DNA of 64,000 bases from Geminicoccus harenae (GTDB lineage Bacteria > Pseudomonadota > Alphaproteobacteria > Geminicoccales > Geminicoccaceae): NCBI RefSeq assembly GCF_019800005.1, contig NZ_JABGCL010000008.1, forward strand, positions 124,001-188,000, given 5' to 3'. The position numbers were made by a program, and so were the translations under genes. Positions within the stretch are counted from its first letter, which is position 1. Each line of letters starts with the position of its first letter. Positions 9,629 to 17,859 of the stretch are shown piece after piece. The notes below the pieces were generated by a model. That model was not told where the DNA came from and made no database searches. It worked only from the letters and a program-made list of their open reading frames with translations.

Positions 9629-10185
9629 GGGCCGCTGTCCTTTGCCGCTGCCTGGCCACCCTCCGGCGCGTCATCCGGCACGGCGTCCAGGAATGCCAGG
9701 GAACGTAGGTTGGTCATCCGCATCGGGTAGAGGATCCCGTCCAGATGGTCGACCTCGTGCTGCAGCACCCGGGCGAACAGGCCCTCGGCGATCCCGCCGA
9801 TCTCCTGGCCGGCCAGATCGCGCGCCCGCCAGCGCAGCCTGGCGAATCTCGGCACCTCGCCGCGCAGGCCCGGGATCGACAGGCAGCCCTCGAGGCCTTC
9901 CTCCATCGCCTCGCCGACCGGCTCCAGCACCGGGTCGGCCAGCACCAGCGGCTCGACCTCCTCGGTCGCACCGTCTCTGGGCCGGGCACGCAGCGGCAGC
10001 ACCACGATCAGCCGCAGGGACTGGCCCACCTGCGGGGCGGCGATGCCGATCCCCTCCTCGGCGTGCATGGTCTCGACCATGTCAGCGGCCAGGCGGTGGA
10101 TGGCGGGGGTGGTCGGGTCGCCGACGGGCTGGGCGACCTGGAGCAGCACGGGATGGCCCATGCGCAGGACAGGCAGGACGGTCAT
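9625..10185 (-). CDS. def: Peptide deformylase
   Basis: Removes the formyl group from the initiating methionine of new proteins. All three family motifs are present: [10 protein letters not shown] (residues 45-54), EGCLSIPG with metal ligand Cys101, and QHEVDHLDG with His143, Glu144 and His147. 186 residues. The start at 10185 gives [14 protein letters not shown], the usual N terminus; the frame extends to an ATG at 10227 but that adds residues without family counterpart. There is no fmt gene next to it, so the genome may hold a second def. Confidence 0.95.
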   Translation of the reverse strand: MTVLPVLRMGHPVLLQVAQPVGDPTTPAIHRLAADMVETMHAEEGIGIAAPQVGQSLRLIVVLPLRARPRDGATEEVEPLVLADPVLEPVGEAMEEGLEGCLSIPGLRGEVPRFARLRWRARDLAGQEIGGIAEGLFARVLQHEVDHLDGILYPMRMTNLRSLAFLDAVPDDAPEGGQAAAKDSGP

Positions 10186-10247
10186 GGCCCGGATTCTAGA
10201 GCCTGAGCGCGCGGGCGTCACCTGCAAGCAGTTCGGCGGCGGCGATA

Positions 10248-10276
10248 TTGCCCGGACGCAGCGAGGGTGCTATAGG
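10248..10276 (+). promoter_or_regulatory. Probable promoter of rpsU
   Basis: TTGCCC at 10248-10253 and TATAGG at 10271-10276 are 17 bases apart, a good sigma70-type pair. Transcription would begin near 10283 and give a leader of about 60 bases before rpsU. The site lies between the divergent def and rpsU genes. Confidence 0.6.
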
Positions 10277-10345
10277 CGCCGCCGCGTCGGTCGGCACCAC
10301 GACCGCGATGCATTTCCTGTCCCCTTTTCGCCGAGGAGAACGACC

Positions 10346-10552
10346 ATCGTCGAGGTCCAGGTCCGCGACAACAATGTCGACCAGGCACTGCGCGCGCTGA
10401 AGAAGAAGATGCAGCGTGAAGGCCTGTACCGCGAGCTGCGCATGCGCCGGCACTATGAGAAGCCTTCCGAACGCCGTGCCCGCGAGAAGGCGGAAGCCGT
10501 CCGTCGGTTCCGCAAGCTGATGCGCAAGCGCGCCGAGCGCGACGAACTCTAG
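10346..10552 (+). CDS. rpsU: 30S ribosomal protein S21, apparent AUC start
   Basis: 68 residues, basic throughout, with the S21 core [19 protein letters not shown] and [19 protein letters not shown]. The family N terminus should lie two to four residues before VQVRDNN. In that place the frame has ATC (10346-10348), seven bases after GAGGAG (10333-10338). No ATG, GTG or TTG exists in frame between a meaningless ATG at 10043 and Met22 inside the protein, so initiation at AUC is the simplest reading. A rare start of this kind is used by infC and pcnB in E. coli and makes initiation depend on IF3. Product is certain; start is inferred. Confidence 0.9.
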   Translation: MVEVQVRDNNVDQALRALKKKMQREGLYRELRMRRHYEKPSERRAREKAEAVRRFRKLMRKRAERDEL

Positions 10553-10627
10553 GGATCGCGCGCCGACGCCCTGACGAGGAGTGACCCGGGCGGTTCGCCC
10601 GCGGCCTTGCCCTGTTGGAGCGCAGCC

Positions 10628-10671
10628 ATGCAGCAGACGATCTGAGCCCGCCGGGGCGACTCGGCGGGCTC
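10628..10671 (+). terminator. Six-codon ORF running into a 9-bp hairpin after rpsU
   Basis: GGAG at 10617-10620 lies seven bases before ATG CAG CAG ACG ATC TGA (10628-10645; peptide MQQTI). The stop overlaps a stem GAGCCCGCC (10644-10652) / GGCGGGCTC (10663-10671) with a ten-base loop. No clean T-run follows (gttgcgttc). It may simply end rpsU transcription; the well-spaced tiny ORF also fits an attenuator or leader peptide for what follows. Confidence 0.5.
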
Positions 10672-10689
10672 GTTGCGTTCGACACCCTT

Positions 10690-10718
10690 TTGACGTTCTA
10701 CAATTAGTTACCGATATA
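10690..10718 (+). promoter_or_regulatory. Probable promoter of cysH
   Basis: TTGACG (10690-10695) and GATATA (10713-10718) are 17 bases apart in a markedly AT-rich stretch (10690-10750). The spacer contains CTACAATTAGTTA (10698-10710), which shares the core AATTAGT with the palindrome in front of the sulfate permease genes at 12110-12124. A common sulfur-responsive regulator is possible. The expected leader is about 90 bases. Confidence 0.5.
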
Positions 10719-10814
10719 TAGCTCAGATTACAGTGTAGTTTACGAAATATCGATCGGCGGTTGTCGGCATGAGCTGTAGTTTCACCTCCCGCGCCGATGC
10801 GTCCGGAGGATGCC

Positions 10815-11564
10815 ATGCCCGAAGCCGCCGTCCAGTCGAGGCCCGACCAGGCCGATCTCGCCGGCCAGTGCGCAGCGCTGGTCCAGGCTCATGGCCATCT
10901 GTGCGGGCAGGACCTGCTGGCGGCAGTGCTGGGGCCGGGTGGCCGCCTGCGTGGGCGGACCGCCCTGGTGTCGTCGTTCGGCGCGGAAAGCGTCGTGCTC
11001 CTGCACATGGCCGCGAGTGTCGATCCCGACATCCCGGTAATCTTCCTGGACACGCTCGCCCATTTCCCGGCGACCCTCGCCTATCGCGCCCTGCTGATCG
11101 AGCGTCTGGGCCTGCGCGACGTGCGCAGTGCCGTGCCCGACCTGCGCATGCTGGGCCGGCTCGACCCGCGCGGCGATCTCCACGCGAGCGATCCCGACGT
11201 CTGCTGCCACTTCCGCAAGACCGAGCCGCTCGACCAGGCCCTCGATGGGTTTGCCGCCTGGATCACCGGGCGCAAGCGCTTCCAGGGCGGGCAGCGCCAG
11301 GGCCTGCCGACTTTCGAGGTCGAGCAGGGTACGGGCCGCCTCAAGATCAATCCCCTGGCCCAGTGGGGGGCGGACGACCTGGAGGCCTACCGGCAGAACC
11401 ACGCATTGCCCGCCCATCCCCTGGTCGAGCAGGGCTACCGCTCGATCGGCTGCGCCCCCTGCACCCGGCCGGTCGCGGCCGGAGAGGATCCGCGCGCCGG
11501 CCGCTGGGCGGGCACCAGCAAGACCGAGTGCGGCATCCACGTCTCGCATGGAGGCGGCATATGA
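10815..11564 (+). CDS. cysH: Assimilatory adenylyl-sulfate reductase (CysH family, Fe-S type)
   Basis: 249 residues. Reduces activated sulfate to sulfite with thioredoxin as donor. The adenine-nucleotide site is SSFGAESVVLLHM (residues 53-65). The pair Cys130-Cys131 and Cys213-x2-Cys216 form the CC...CxxC set that binds a [4Fe-4S] cluster, marking an APS-reducing enzyme rather than the cluster-free PAPS reductase. Cys239 in KTECGIH is the catalytic cysteine. GGAGG stands five bases before ATG 10815, which decides against the ATG at 10797. The stop overlaps the next start (ATGA). Confidence 0.94.
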   Translation: MPEAAVQSRPDQADLAGQCAALVQAHGHLCGQDLLAAVLGPGGRLRGRTALVSSFGAESVVLLHMAASVDPDIPVIFLDTLAHFPATLAYRALLIERLGLRDVRSAVPDLRMLGRLDPRGDLHASDPDVCCHFRKTEPLDQALDGFAAWITGRKRFQGGQRQGLPTFEVEQGTGRLKINPLAQWGADDLEAYRQNHALPAHPLVEQGYRSIGCAPCTRPVAAGEDPRAGRWAGTSKTECGIHVSHGGGI

Positions 11565-12064
11565 CGATCCTGGCACCGGCGGCCGACCCGGTGGCGCGGC
11601 ACCACCGCGCCGGCCTGCCATCGCCCCGGCCCTGGCCGCTCCTGCCGGCCGACGAGGTCGGCTGGCTTCTGGTCGAGGCGAGCTCGCGCCTGCGTGCCTC
11701 GGGCAGCTCCAGCCTGGTCATCGGCCTGGACGAGGCGACCCCGCTCGGCCGGCTGGCGCACGATCCGCGGCTGCAGCTCCTGGCCTCGGAACTGGCCGGC
11801 ACCCCTCAGGCACTGACGCGGATCGAGCTGGGCCGGGCCGGACAGTTATCCAGTGCCCCGACGGACGGGCCCGGCACCCTGTTCGTGGAGCTGGGTGGCG
11901 ATGCCGCCAGCCGTCCCGGCCGTGTCCACGCCTCGCCCGCCACCCTGCCGACGGCTGCGCTGGCCCTGGTCGCATCGTTCCGCCCGTGCCCGGCCGCCGC
12001 GTCCCATTCCTGCACGCCGGCGGCGGTCGACCTGTGGCCGCCGGCCGCCGTCGTGGCCGGTTGA
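11561..12064 (+). CDS. Unrecognised protein coupled to cysH
   Basis: 167 residues, mostly soluble, rich in Ala, Leu, Pro and Ser, with no motif I recognise. It begins inside the cysH stop codon and is therefore almost certainly translated with it. The central part (VGWLLVEASSRLRASGSSSLVIGLDEATPLGRLAHD) looks folded; the C terminus (residues 125-167) is low in charge and contains two cysteines. In other Proteobacteria this position often holds a DUF934 sulfite-reduction helper, but I see no clear match. Base composition and codon use resemble its neighbours. Confidence 0.6.
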   Translation: MTILAPAADPVARHHRAGLPSPRPWPLLPADEVGWLLVEASSRLRASGSSSLVIGLDEATPLGRLAHDPRLQLLASELAGTPQALTRIELGRAGQLSSAPTDGPGTLFVELGGDAASRPGRVHASPATLPTAALALVASFRPCPAAASHSCTPAAVDLWPPAAVVAG

Positions 12065-12109
12065 ACATCGGACCCCGCAGAAACCACGTGCAAGCTGCTC
12101 CAAATTAGA

Positions 12110-12124
12110 CTACTAAATTAGTAG
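12110..12124 (+). promoter_or_regulatory. Palindromic operator candidate before the sulfate-transport genes
   Basis: CTACTAA and TTAGTAG form a perfect 7-bp inverted repeat around one A, in an AT-rich island of about 40 bases. TACTAA (12111-12116) would serve as a -10 box, 17 bases after a poor -35 (GTGCAA), which suggests activator dependence. A second CAAATTAG lies at 12101-12108. The core resembles the sequence inside the cysH promoter. Confidence 0.5.
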
Positions 12125-12147
12125 AGTTTATCAACTGGAGCATGCCC

Positions 12148-12414
12148 ATGGGCGGACTGACCCGTCGACGAGCCCGCGGCATCCTCGCGCTTGGCGGCCT
12201 GGCCATCCTCCTGCCATTCCTCCATTTGGGCGGCTCCCCGGAGCGGCCGGCATCCGTGCAGCCCGAGGTTCGGGCCGAGGCGGCCCTGCCCCTGCGGGTC
12301 GCCGAGCCCGGCCCGTCGCGTCCCGAGGCGCCCGTGCCGGTGATGCCCGTGTCGCTGCAGGGCGATGCCCCGGTGCCGGAAGCCGCCGCCCTGCATCTGC
12401 TGGTAGCCGACTGA
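12148..12414 (+). CDS. Small exported or membrane-anchored protein of the sulfate locus
   Basis: 88 residues: an RRRAR cluster, a hydrophobic helix (GILALGGLAILLPFLHLGG, about residues 11-29), then a periplasmic Pro/Ala/Val-rich tail with no cysteine. GGAG at 12137-12140 is seven bases from ATG 12148 but one base from ATG 12142, so the second ATG is taken as the start. It occupies the place where a sulfate-binding protein gene (cysP or sbp) usually precedes cysT, though it is far too small to be one. Function unknown. Confidence 0.55.
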   Translation: MGGLTRRRARGILALGGLAILLPFLHLGGSPERPASVQPEVRAEAALPLRVAEPGPSRPEAPVPVMPVSLQGDAPVPEAAALHLLVAD

Positions 12415-12446
12415 TCCAAAGCCGCCATGACGAACGGCCATTCCGC

Positions 12447-13292
12447 GTGAGCACCGCCAGCATCGCCCGTCGCCGCCAGGGCCCGGTCCTGCCTGGATTC
12501 GGCCTGACCATGGGGGTGACGGTCACCTATCTGTCGCTGATCGTCCTGATCCCGCTGGCGGCGATGTTCGTCCGCAGCCTGGGTGACGGGCCGGCCCATT
12601 TCCTGTCGGTCGCCACCGACCCGCGTACGCTGGCAGCGCTGCGCCTGAGCTTCGGCGGCGCGCTGATCGCGGCCCTGATCAACCTCGTAATGGGCATGCT
12701 GGTCGCCTGGGTGCTGGTGCGCTACCCGTTCCCCGGCAAGCGCCTGCTCGATGCCGCGGTCGACCTGCCGTTTGCCCTGCCGACCGCAGTGGCCGGCATC
12801 ACGCTCACCGCGCTGTTCGCCGGCGACGGCTGGATCGGCCAGTTCCTCGAGCCGCTGGGCCTGCAGGTGGCGTTCACCCCGGTGGGCGTGGTGGTGGCGA
12901 TGGTGTTCATCGGCCTACCGTTCGTGGTGCGCACGGTGGAGCCGGTGCTGGCCGACTTCGAGAAGGAAGTGGAGGAAGCCGCCGCCACGCTCGGTGCCAG
13001 CCGGCTGCAGACGGTCGTGCGGGTGATCCTGCCCAGCATCCTGCCGGCGGCACTGACCGGCTTCGCCCTGGCGTTCGCCCGGGCGGTCGGCGAGTACGGC
13101 TCGGTGATCTTCATCGCCGGCAACATGCCCTACCAATCGGAGATCGCACCCCTGCTGATCGTGATCCGCCTGGAAGAGTTCGACTATTCGGGTGCCGCCG
13201 CGGTGGGCGTCTTGATGCTGCTGGGCGCCTTCCTCCTCCTGCTGCTGATCAACCTGCTGCAGGCCTGGAGCCGGAGCTACGAGCGGCGATGA
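12447..13292 (+). CDS. cysT: Sulfate/thiosulfate ABC transporter permease CysT
   Basis: 281 residues with six hydrophobic helices and the permease EAA loop EEAAATLGASRLQTVVRVIL about 80 residues from the C terminus. The motifs FPGKRLLDAAVDLPFALPTAV and AFARAVGEYGSVIFIAGN are typical of CysT/CysU. Forms the membrane channel with CysW. Start is GTG 12447; the ATG at 12427 lies in another frame that stops at once. The stop overlaps the cysW start (13289-13292). Confidence 0.94.
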   Translation: MSTASIARRRQGPVLPGFGLTMGVTVTYLSLIVLIPLAAMFVRSLGDGPAHFLSVATDPRTLAALRLSFGGALIAALINLVMGMLVAWVLVRYPFPGKRLLDAAVDLPFALPTAVAGITLTALFAGDGWIGQFLEPLGLQVAFTPVGVVVAMVFIGLPFVVRTVEPVLADFEKEVEEAAATLGASRLQTVVRVILPSILPAALTGFALAFARAVGEYGSVIFIAGNMPYQSEIAPLLIVIRLEEFDYSGAAAVGVLMLLGAFLLLLLINLLQAWSRSYERR

Positions 13293-14170
13293 TCGCGACC
13301 GTCACTCCCGCCGCGAACGCCCTGCCCGCACCCAGGCGCGCCACCCGGGAAGGCCAGGGCGTGCGCTGGCTGCTCACCACCATCGCGGTCCTGTTCCTCC
13401 TGGGCTTCCTGGTCCTGCCGCTGATCGCCGTGTTCGTGGAAGCGCTCCGCGCCGGCTGGGACACTTATGTGGCGGCGATCCTCGAGCCCGACGCGCTGGC
13501 GGCGATCCGGCTCACCCTGCTGGTCGCCGCGATCGCCGTGCCGGTGAACCTCGTCTTCGGCCTGTGCGCCTCCTGGGCGATCGCCAAGTTCGACTTCCCG
13601 GGCAAGTCGGTGCTGATCACGCTGATCGACTTGCCCTTCTCGGTCTCGCCGGTGATCTCGGGCCTGGTCTGGGTGCTCCTGTTCGGCACGAGCGGCCTGC
13701 TCGGCCCCTTCCTGGCGCCCCTCGGCATCAAGATCGTGTTCGCGGTGCCGGGCATCGTGCTGGCCACGATCTTCGTGACCTTCCCGTTCATCGCCCGCGA
13801 GCTGATCCCGCTCATGGCCGAGCAGGGCCGGGAAGCCGAGGAGGCCGCGGTGTCGCTGGGCGCATCGGGCTGGCAGACCTTCCGGCTGGTCACCCTGCCC
13901 AACGTCAAATGGGGCCTGCTCTACGGCGTGCTCCTGTGCAACGCCCGGGCGATGGGCGAGTTCGGTGCGGTGTCGGTGGTCTCCGGCCATATTCGCGGCC
14001 TGACCAACACCATGCCGCTGCACATCGAGATCCTCTACAACGAGTACCAGTCGGCGGCTGCCTTCGCGGTCGCCAGCCTCCTGGCCCTGCTGGGCTTGGT
14101 CACGCTGGTGATCAAGACCGTGCTGGAATGGCGCTACGGTGCCGAGCTCGCCGCGACCCGGCGCCACTGA
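13289..14170 (+). CDS. cysW: Sulfate/thiosulfate ABC transporter permease CysW
   Basis: 293 residues. Six helices, preceded by a cytoplasmic N terminus of about 25 residues. Family marks are FPGKSVLITLIDLPFSVSPV, the EAA loop EEAAVSLGASGWQTFRLVTL and ARAMGEFGAVSVVSGHIRG. Coupled to cysT by an ATGA overlap and followed 24 bases later by cysA. It is the second half of the transmembrane pore. Confidence 0.94.
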   Translation: MIATVTPAANALPAPRRATREGQGVRWLLTTIAVLFLLGFLVLPLIAVFVEALRAGWDTYVAAILEPDALAAIRLTLLVAAIAVPVNLVFGLCASWAIAKFDFPGKSVLITLIDLPFSVSPVISGLVWVLLFGTSGLLGPFLAPLGIKIVFAVPGIVLATIFVTFPFIARELIPLMAEQGREAEEAAVSLGASGWQTFRLVTLPNVKWGLLYGVLLCNARAMGEFGAVSVVSGHIRGLTNTMPLHIEILYNEYQSAAAFAVASLLALLGLVTLVIKTVLEWRYGAELAATRRH

Positions 14171-14194
14171 CCGGACTATCGGAGCCCTTTTGCG

Positions 14195-15238
14195 ATGACG
14201 ATCACGGTCAAGGGTGTGGCCAAGGAGTTCGGCGGCTTCCGCGCCGTGGACGATCTCGACCTGGTGATCCACCAGGGCGAGCTCGTCGCCCTGCTCGGAC
14301 CCTCCGGCTCGGGCAAGACCACGCTGCTGCGCATCATCGCCGGGCTGGAATTCCCGGACCGGGGCCAGGTGCTGTTCAACGGCGACGATGCTACGGCGCG
14401 GGCGGTGGGCGAGCGGGCGGTGGGCTTCGTGTTCCAGCACTACGCCCTGTTCCGGCACATGACCGTATTCGAGAACATCGCCTTCGGCCTGCGCGTCAAG
14501 CCGCGCGCGCAGCGCCCGACCCGCGCCGCGATCGCCGAGCGGGTCGGCGAGCTGCTCCGCCTGGTCCAGCTCGAAGGCATGGCGCATCGCTACCCCACCC
14601 AGCTTTCCGGCGGCCAGCGCCAGCGCGTGGCGCTGGCCCGAGCGCTCGCCATCGAGCCCCGCGTGCTCCTGCTGGACGAGCCGTTCGGCGCGCTGGACGC
14701 CCAGGTGCGCAAGGACCTGCGCCGCTGGCTGCGCCGCCTCCACCAGGAGATGGGCCTGACCTCGGTGTTCGTGACCCACGACCAGGAGGAGGCGCTGGAG
14801 CTGGCCGACCGGGTGGTGGTGATGAACAAGGGCCGCATCGAGCAGATCGGTGCCCCGGCGGAGATCTATGACCGGCCGGCCAACCCGTTCGTGTACGAGT
14901 TCCTGGGCCAGGTGAACCGGGTCCCCTATCGCGGCGAGGGCAACACCGCCCGCGTGCTGGGCCGCAGCTTCGCGCTGGAGGGAGCCGCTGGCGACGGCAT
15001 CGCCTATGTGCGGCCCGAGGAGATCGAGATCAGCCGGGAGCCGCGGCCGGACAGCGTGCCGGCCCTGGTCCGCCACGTCACGGCGCTGGGCCCGGTGATC
15101 CGGATCGACCTGGACCTCGAGGGCAGCGACCCGGTCGAGGTCTCGCTGCCGCCGGCGCGCTGGCGCGACCTGTGCGTCGCCAAGGGCGATGCCGTGCATC
15201 TTCGCCCGGCCAATGTCCGGATCTTCCCAGCGGCCTGA
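14195..15238 (+). CDS. cysA: Sulfate/thiosulfate ABC transporter ATP-binding protein CysA
   Basis: 347 residues. Walker [10 protein letters not shown] (about residues 36-44), signature [15 protein letters not shown], Walker [20 protein letters not shown] and the switch histidine in [15 protein letters not shown]. The C-terminal part from residue 240 is the short regulatory (TOBE-like) domain of CysA proteins. Powers the CysTW permease. No periplasmic sulfate-binding protein gene lies in the operon or elsewhere in this window. Confidence 0.95.
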   Translation: MTITVKGVAKEFGGFRAVDDLDLVIHQGELVALLGPSGSGKTTLLRIIAGLEFPDRGQVLFNGDDATARAVGERAVGFVFQHYALFRHMTVFENIAFGLRVKPRAQRPTRAAIAERVGELLRLVQLEGMAHRYPTQLSGGQRQRVALARALAIEPRVLLLDEPFGALDAQVRKDLRRWLRRLHQEMGLTSVFVTHDQEEALELADRVVVMNKGRIEQIGAPAEIYDRPANPFVYEFLGQVNRVPYRGEGNTARVLGRSFALEGAAGDGIAYVRPEEIEISREPRPDSVPALVRHVTALGPVIRIDLDLEGSDPVEVSLPPARWRDLCVAKGDAVHLRPANVRIFPAA

Positions 15239-15279
15239 CCGTTGTCGTGCACGACCAAGCACCAACCACCGGGCAATCC

Positions 15280-15378
15280 ATGACGAGTTCCATCGATGTC
15301 CTGCCGGAACAGCGCCAGCGGGCGATCCTGGCGATGATCCTGCCGGATGCCCGGCGGGGCGCGGAGCTGCCGTCGTGA
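15280..15378 (+). CDS. Possible 32-codon upstream ORF coupled to the MFS gene
   Basis: ATG 15280 opens a frame (MTSSIDVLPEQRQRAILAMI...) whose TGA at 15376-15378 overlaps the GTG start of the next gene. No good ribosome-binding site is seen before it. It may be a real coupling peptide between cysA and the MFS gene, or chance. Confidence 0.25.
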   Translation: MTSSIDVLPEQRQRAILAMILPDARRGAELPS

Positions 15379-16541
15379 GTGCCGTTGCCACCCTGCCTGC
15401 GGAAGAGCGGGTCGGGCGCAACCGGCTGGGAACGTCGGCCATCTTCATGATCAACGGCACGGCCATCGGCCTGTGGGCCGTCCACATCCCGCTGATCGGT
15501 ACCGCCCAGCGCATCGACGAGTTCATGCTCGGCATGATGCTGCTCACGGTCGCGGCCGGCGCTATCGCGGCGATGCCGGCGGCGGGCTGGCTGGCCGGCC
15601 GCTACGGCGCCGATCGCGCCACCCTCGGCTTTGCCGCCGGCTTCGTGCTGGTGATGTCCCTGCCGGTGCTCGCCCCTGGCCTGCCCAGCCTGTTCGCCGC
15701 GGCCCTCCTGTTCGGCATCTGCAATGGCGGCCTGGACGTCGCGATGAACGCACAGGCCACCGATGTCGAGCGGGCCCGGGCGCGCCCGACCATGTCCTCG
15801 TTCCACGGCTTCTGGAGTCTGGGCGGGCTGGCGGGTGCCGCGATCGGCGGGCTGCTGATCGGGATGGGGCTGGACGAGGGCGGTGCCATGCTGCTGGCCG
15901 CCGTCCTGTTCGCCCTGGCGCTGGCTTTGGTGTGGCGCTGGGTACAGCCCCTGCCGGACCCGGACCGCCACGAGTCCGAGCCGCACTTCATGCTGCCCAA
16001 CCGGGCCTCGCTGGCGCTGGGCCTGCTCGCCATGATGGTGATGGTGGTCGAAGGTGCTTCGGCCGACTGGAGTGCTTTGCACCTGATCCAGAACACCGGC
16101 GCTACCCCGGCCACGGCGGCGGCGGGCTTTGCCGCCTTCTCGCTGGCAATGGCCGGCTGCCGCTTCGTCGGCGACGCGGCTACCGCACGTTTCGGCCGGG
16201 TCACCGTGCTGCGCGGCGGCGGCATCCTGATAGCACTGGGCTTCCTGGTCGCCACGCTGGTGCCGGTGGCGCCATTGGCAGCGGCGGGCTTCGGCCTGAT
16301 CGGCTTAGGCGCCGCCAACATCGTGCCGATCCTGATCGGCGCTGCGGCCCGCCTGCCGGGCGTGAGCCCGGGTGCCGGCGTCGCCGCGGTCACCACGATC
16401 GGCTATTTCGGCTTCCTGGCCGGCCCGCCGCTGATCGGTCTGCTCGCCCACGGGATCGGCCTCGCCGCCTCCCTGGGCTTGCTGGCACTGGCGGGCGTCG
16501 TGCTGCTGCTGGCGGCCGGCCGGGTCGTCGCGGGCGACTGA
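15375..16541 (+). CDS. MFS transporter
   Basis: 388 residues with about twelve transmembrane helices. N-terminal MINGTAIGLWAVHIPLIGTAQ and AAAGWLAGRYGADRATL (the loop 2-3 motif) place it in the major facilitator superfamily, close to the small YbjJ-like group (LDVAMNAQATDVERARARP). Start is the GTG at 15375 with GGAG about nine bases before. It follows cysA on the same strand and may be part of the sulfur operon. It faces the convergent SDR gene, whose stop is ten bases away. Substrate unknown. Confidence 0.85.
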   Translation: MSAVATLPAEERVGRNRLGTSAIFMINGTAIGLWAVHIPLIGTAQRIDEFMLGMMLLTVAAGAIAAMPAAGWLAGRYGADRATLGFAAGFVLVMSLPVLAPGLPSLFAAALLFGICNGGLDVAMNAQATDVERARARPTMSSFHGFWSLGGLAGAAIGGLLIGMGLDEGGAMLLAAVLFALALALVWRWVQPLPDPDRHESEPHFMLPNRASLALGLLAMMVMVVEGASADWSALHLIQNTGATPATAAAGFAAFSLAMAGCRFVGDAATARFGRVTVLRGGGILIALGFLVATLVPVAPLAAAGFGLIGLGAANIVPILIGAAARLPGVSPGAGVAAVTTIGYFGFLAGPPLIGLLAHGIGLAASLGLLALAGVVLLLAAGRVVAGD

Positions 16542-16550
16542 GCGCCGCCG

Positions 16551-17309
16551 CTATTGTGCGGTGTTGCCGCCATCCACGGGCAGGCAGGCACCGGTGATGA
16601 AGCTGGCATCGTCCGAGGCGAGGAAGGCTACGACTTTCGCGATCTCGATGGGCTGGCCCACCCGGCCGAGCGGTAGGGCCTGGCCCATCCGTTCGAGTTC
16701 GGCCGCCCGGTCCGGTCCCGCCATCGCTCCGTCCAGCATGGTCGTATCGGTATCACCCGGACAGACGGCATTGACCCGGATGCCGTCGCGCGCGTGGTCG
16801 ATCGCCATGGAGCGGGTGATCTGCACGACCGCCCCCTTGCTGGCGCCATAGGCCACCGCGCCTACCGCGCCGACCAGCCCCCAGTCCGAGGCGATGTTGA
16901 CGATGGCGCCGCCGCCCTGGCGCTGCATCACCGGCAGCACCTCGCGGCTCAGCCGGAACAGGGCGGTGACGTTGGTCGCCATGATCCGCTCCCAGTCCTC
17001 GTCGGTGCAGTGCAGGACGTCGCCGCGGATGACGATGCCCGCATTGTTCACCAGCACGTCCAGCCGGCCGAACGTCGCGACGGCCGCTTCCGTCAGCAGC
17101 TTGGCCGCGCCCGGATCGGTCACGTCGGCCTGGACGAAGCGGGCCTTCCCGCCACTGCCCGCCAGCTCCGCCTCCAGCGCCCGGCCGGCTGCCTCGTTGC
17201 GGCCGGTGAGCAGCAGGCTGGCACCACGCCCGGCCATCTCCCGGGCGATCGCCTGGCCGATGCCGGCAGTGGCGCCGGTGACGAGGATGGTCTTGTCGGC
17301 AAGGAGCAT
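16551..17309 (-). CDS. Short-chain dehydrogenase/reductase
   Basis: 252 residues. Rossmann motif TGATAGIG (11-18), NNAG (88-91), and the catalytic set Ser141, Tyr154, Lys158 (YGASK). The C terminus FITGACLPVDGGNTAQ is classical. The start at 17309 gives MLLADKTILVTG; an upstream in-frame ATG at 17375 would add 22 residues without homology. Divergent from arfB. Substrate unknown; the GR at residues 36-37 after the second strand leans towards NADP. Confidence 0.88.
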   Translation of the reverse strand: MLLADKTILVTGATAGIGQAIAREMAGRGASLLLTGRNEAAGRALEAELAGSGGKARFVQADVTDPGAAKLLTEAAVATFGRLDVLVNNAGIVIRGDVLHCTDEDWERIMATNVTALFRLSREVLPVMQRQGGGAIVNIASDWGLVGAVGAVAYGASKGAVVQITRSMAIDHARDGIRVNAVCPGDTDTTMLDGAMAGPDRAAELERMGQALPLGRVGQPIEIAKVVAFLASDDASFITGACLPVDGGNTAQ

Positions 17310-17425
17310 GGGCAGGTTCTCGCTATTCTGGCTGAAGGGCGCTGGATGATTCGCGGCCGGTGCCATGGTGGTCAACGCCGCCGGCCTTCCGCTATGAAGA
17401 GCCGCCCCTGGCCGGAAACCCGCCG

Positions 17426-17848
17426 ATGATCCCCGTCACCCCGACCATTCAGCTGGATCCGCGCGAGCTGGACGAGAGCTTCGTGCGCGCGTCCGGCCCG
17501 GGCGGCCAGAACGTCAACAAGCTGTCGACCGCAGTGCAGCTGCGCTTCGACGTCCTGAACTCGCCCTCCCTGCCCGAGGACGTCCGCCAGCGCCTGATCC
17601 GCCTGGCCGGCTCGCGCCTGACCCAGGACGGCATCCTGATCATCCATGCGCAGAACTTCCGCACCCAGGAGCGCAACCGCGAGGACGCCCTGGCCCGCCT
17701 GGTGGCGCTGATCCAGGCAGCCGCGATCCGGCCCAAGACCCGCCGTGCTACCCGGCCATCCAAGGGTGCGAAGGAGCGCCGGCTGCAGGCAAAGTCACAA
17801 CGCTCGGGCGTGAAGTCGATGCGCCGGCGGCCGGCGGAGCACGACTGA
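17426..17848 (+). CDS. arfB: Alternative ribosome-rescue peptidyl-tRNA hydrolase ArfB
   Basis: 140 residues. Contains the release-factor GGQ (26-28, in RASGPGGQNVNKLST) and a strongly basic C-terminal tail (RPKTRRATRPSKGAKERR and on) that enters the empty mRNA channel of stalled ribosomes. Length and layout match ArfB/YaeJ and exclude RF1/RF2, which have codon-recognition domains. ATG 17426 is chosen over an ATG at 17360 because it gives the usual N terminus. Confidence 0.93.
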   Translation: MIPVTPTIQLDPRELDESFVRASGPGGQNVNKLSTAVQLRFDVLNSPSLPEDVRQRLIRLAGSRLTQDGILIIHAQNFRTQERNREDALARLVALIQAAAIRPKTRRATRPSKGAKERRLQAKSQRSGVKSMRRRPAEHD

Positions 17849-17859
17849 AGAGAGGTCGA

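Noticed and set aside
10043..10552. 169-codon frame including rpsU with an ATG start at 10043
   Set aside because: The first 100 codons overlap def on the other strand and the promoter region and have no S21 similarity; it is an artefact of the missing canonical rpsU start.
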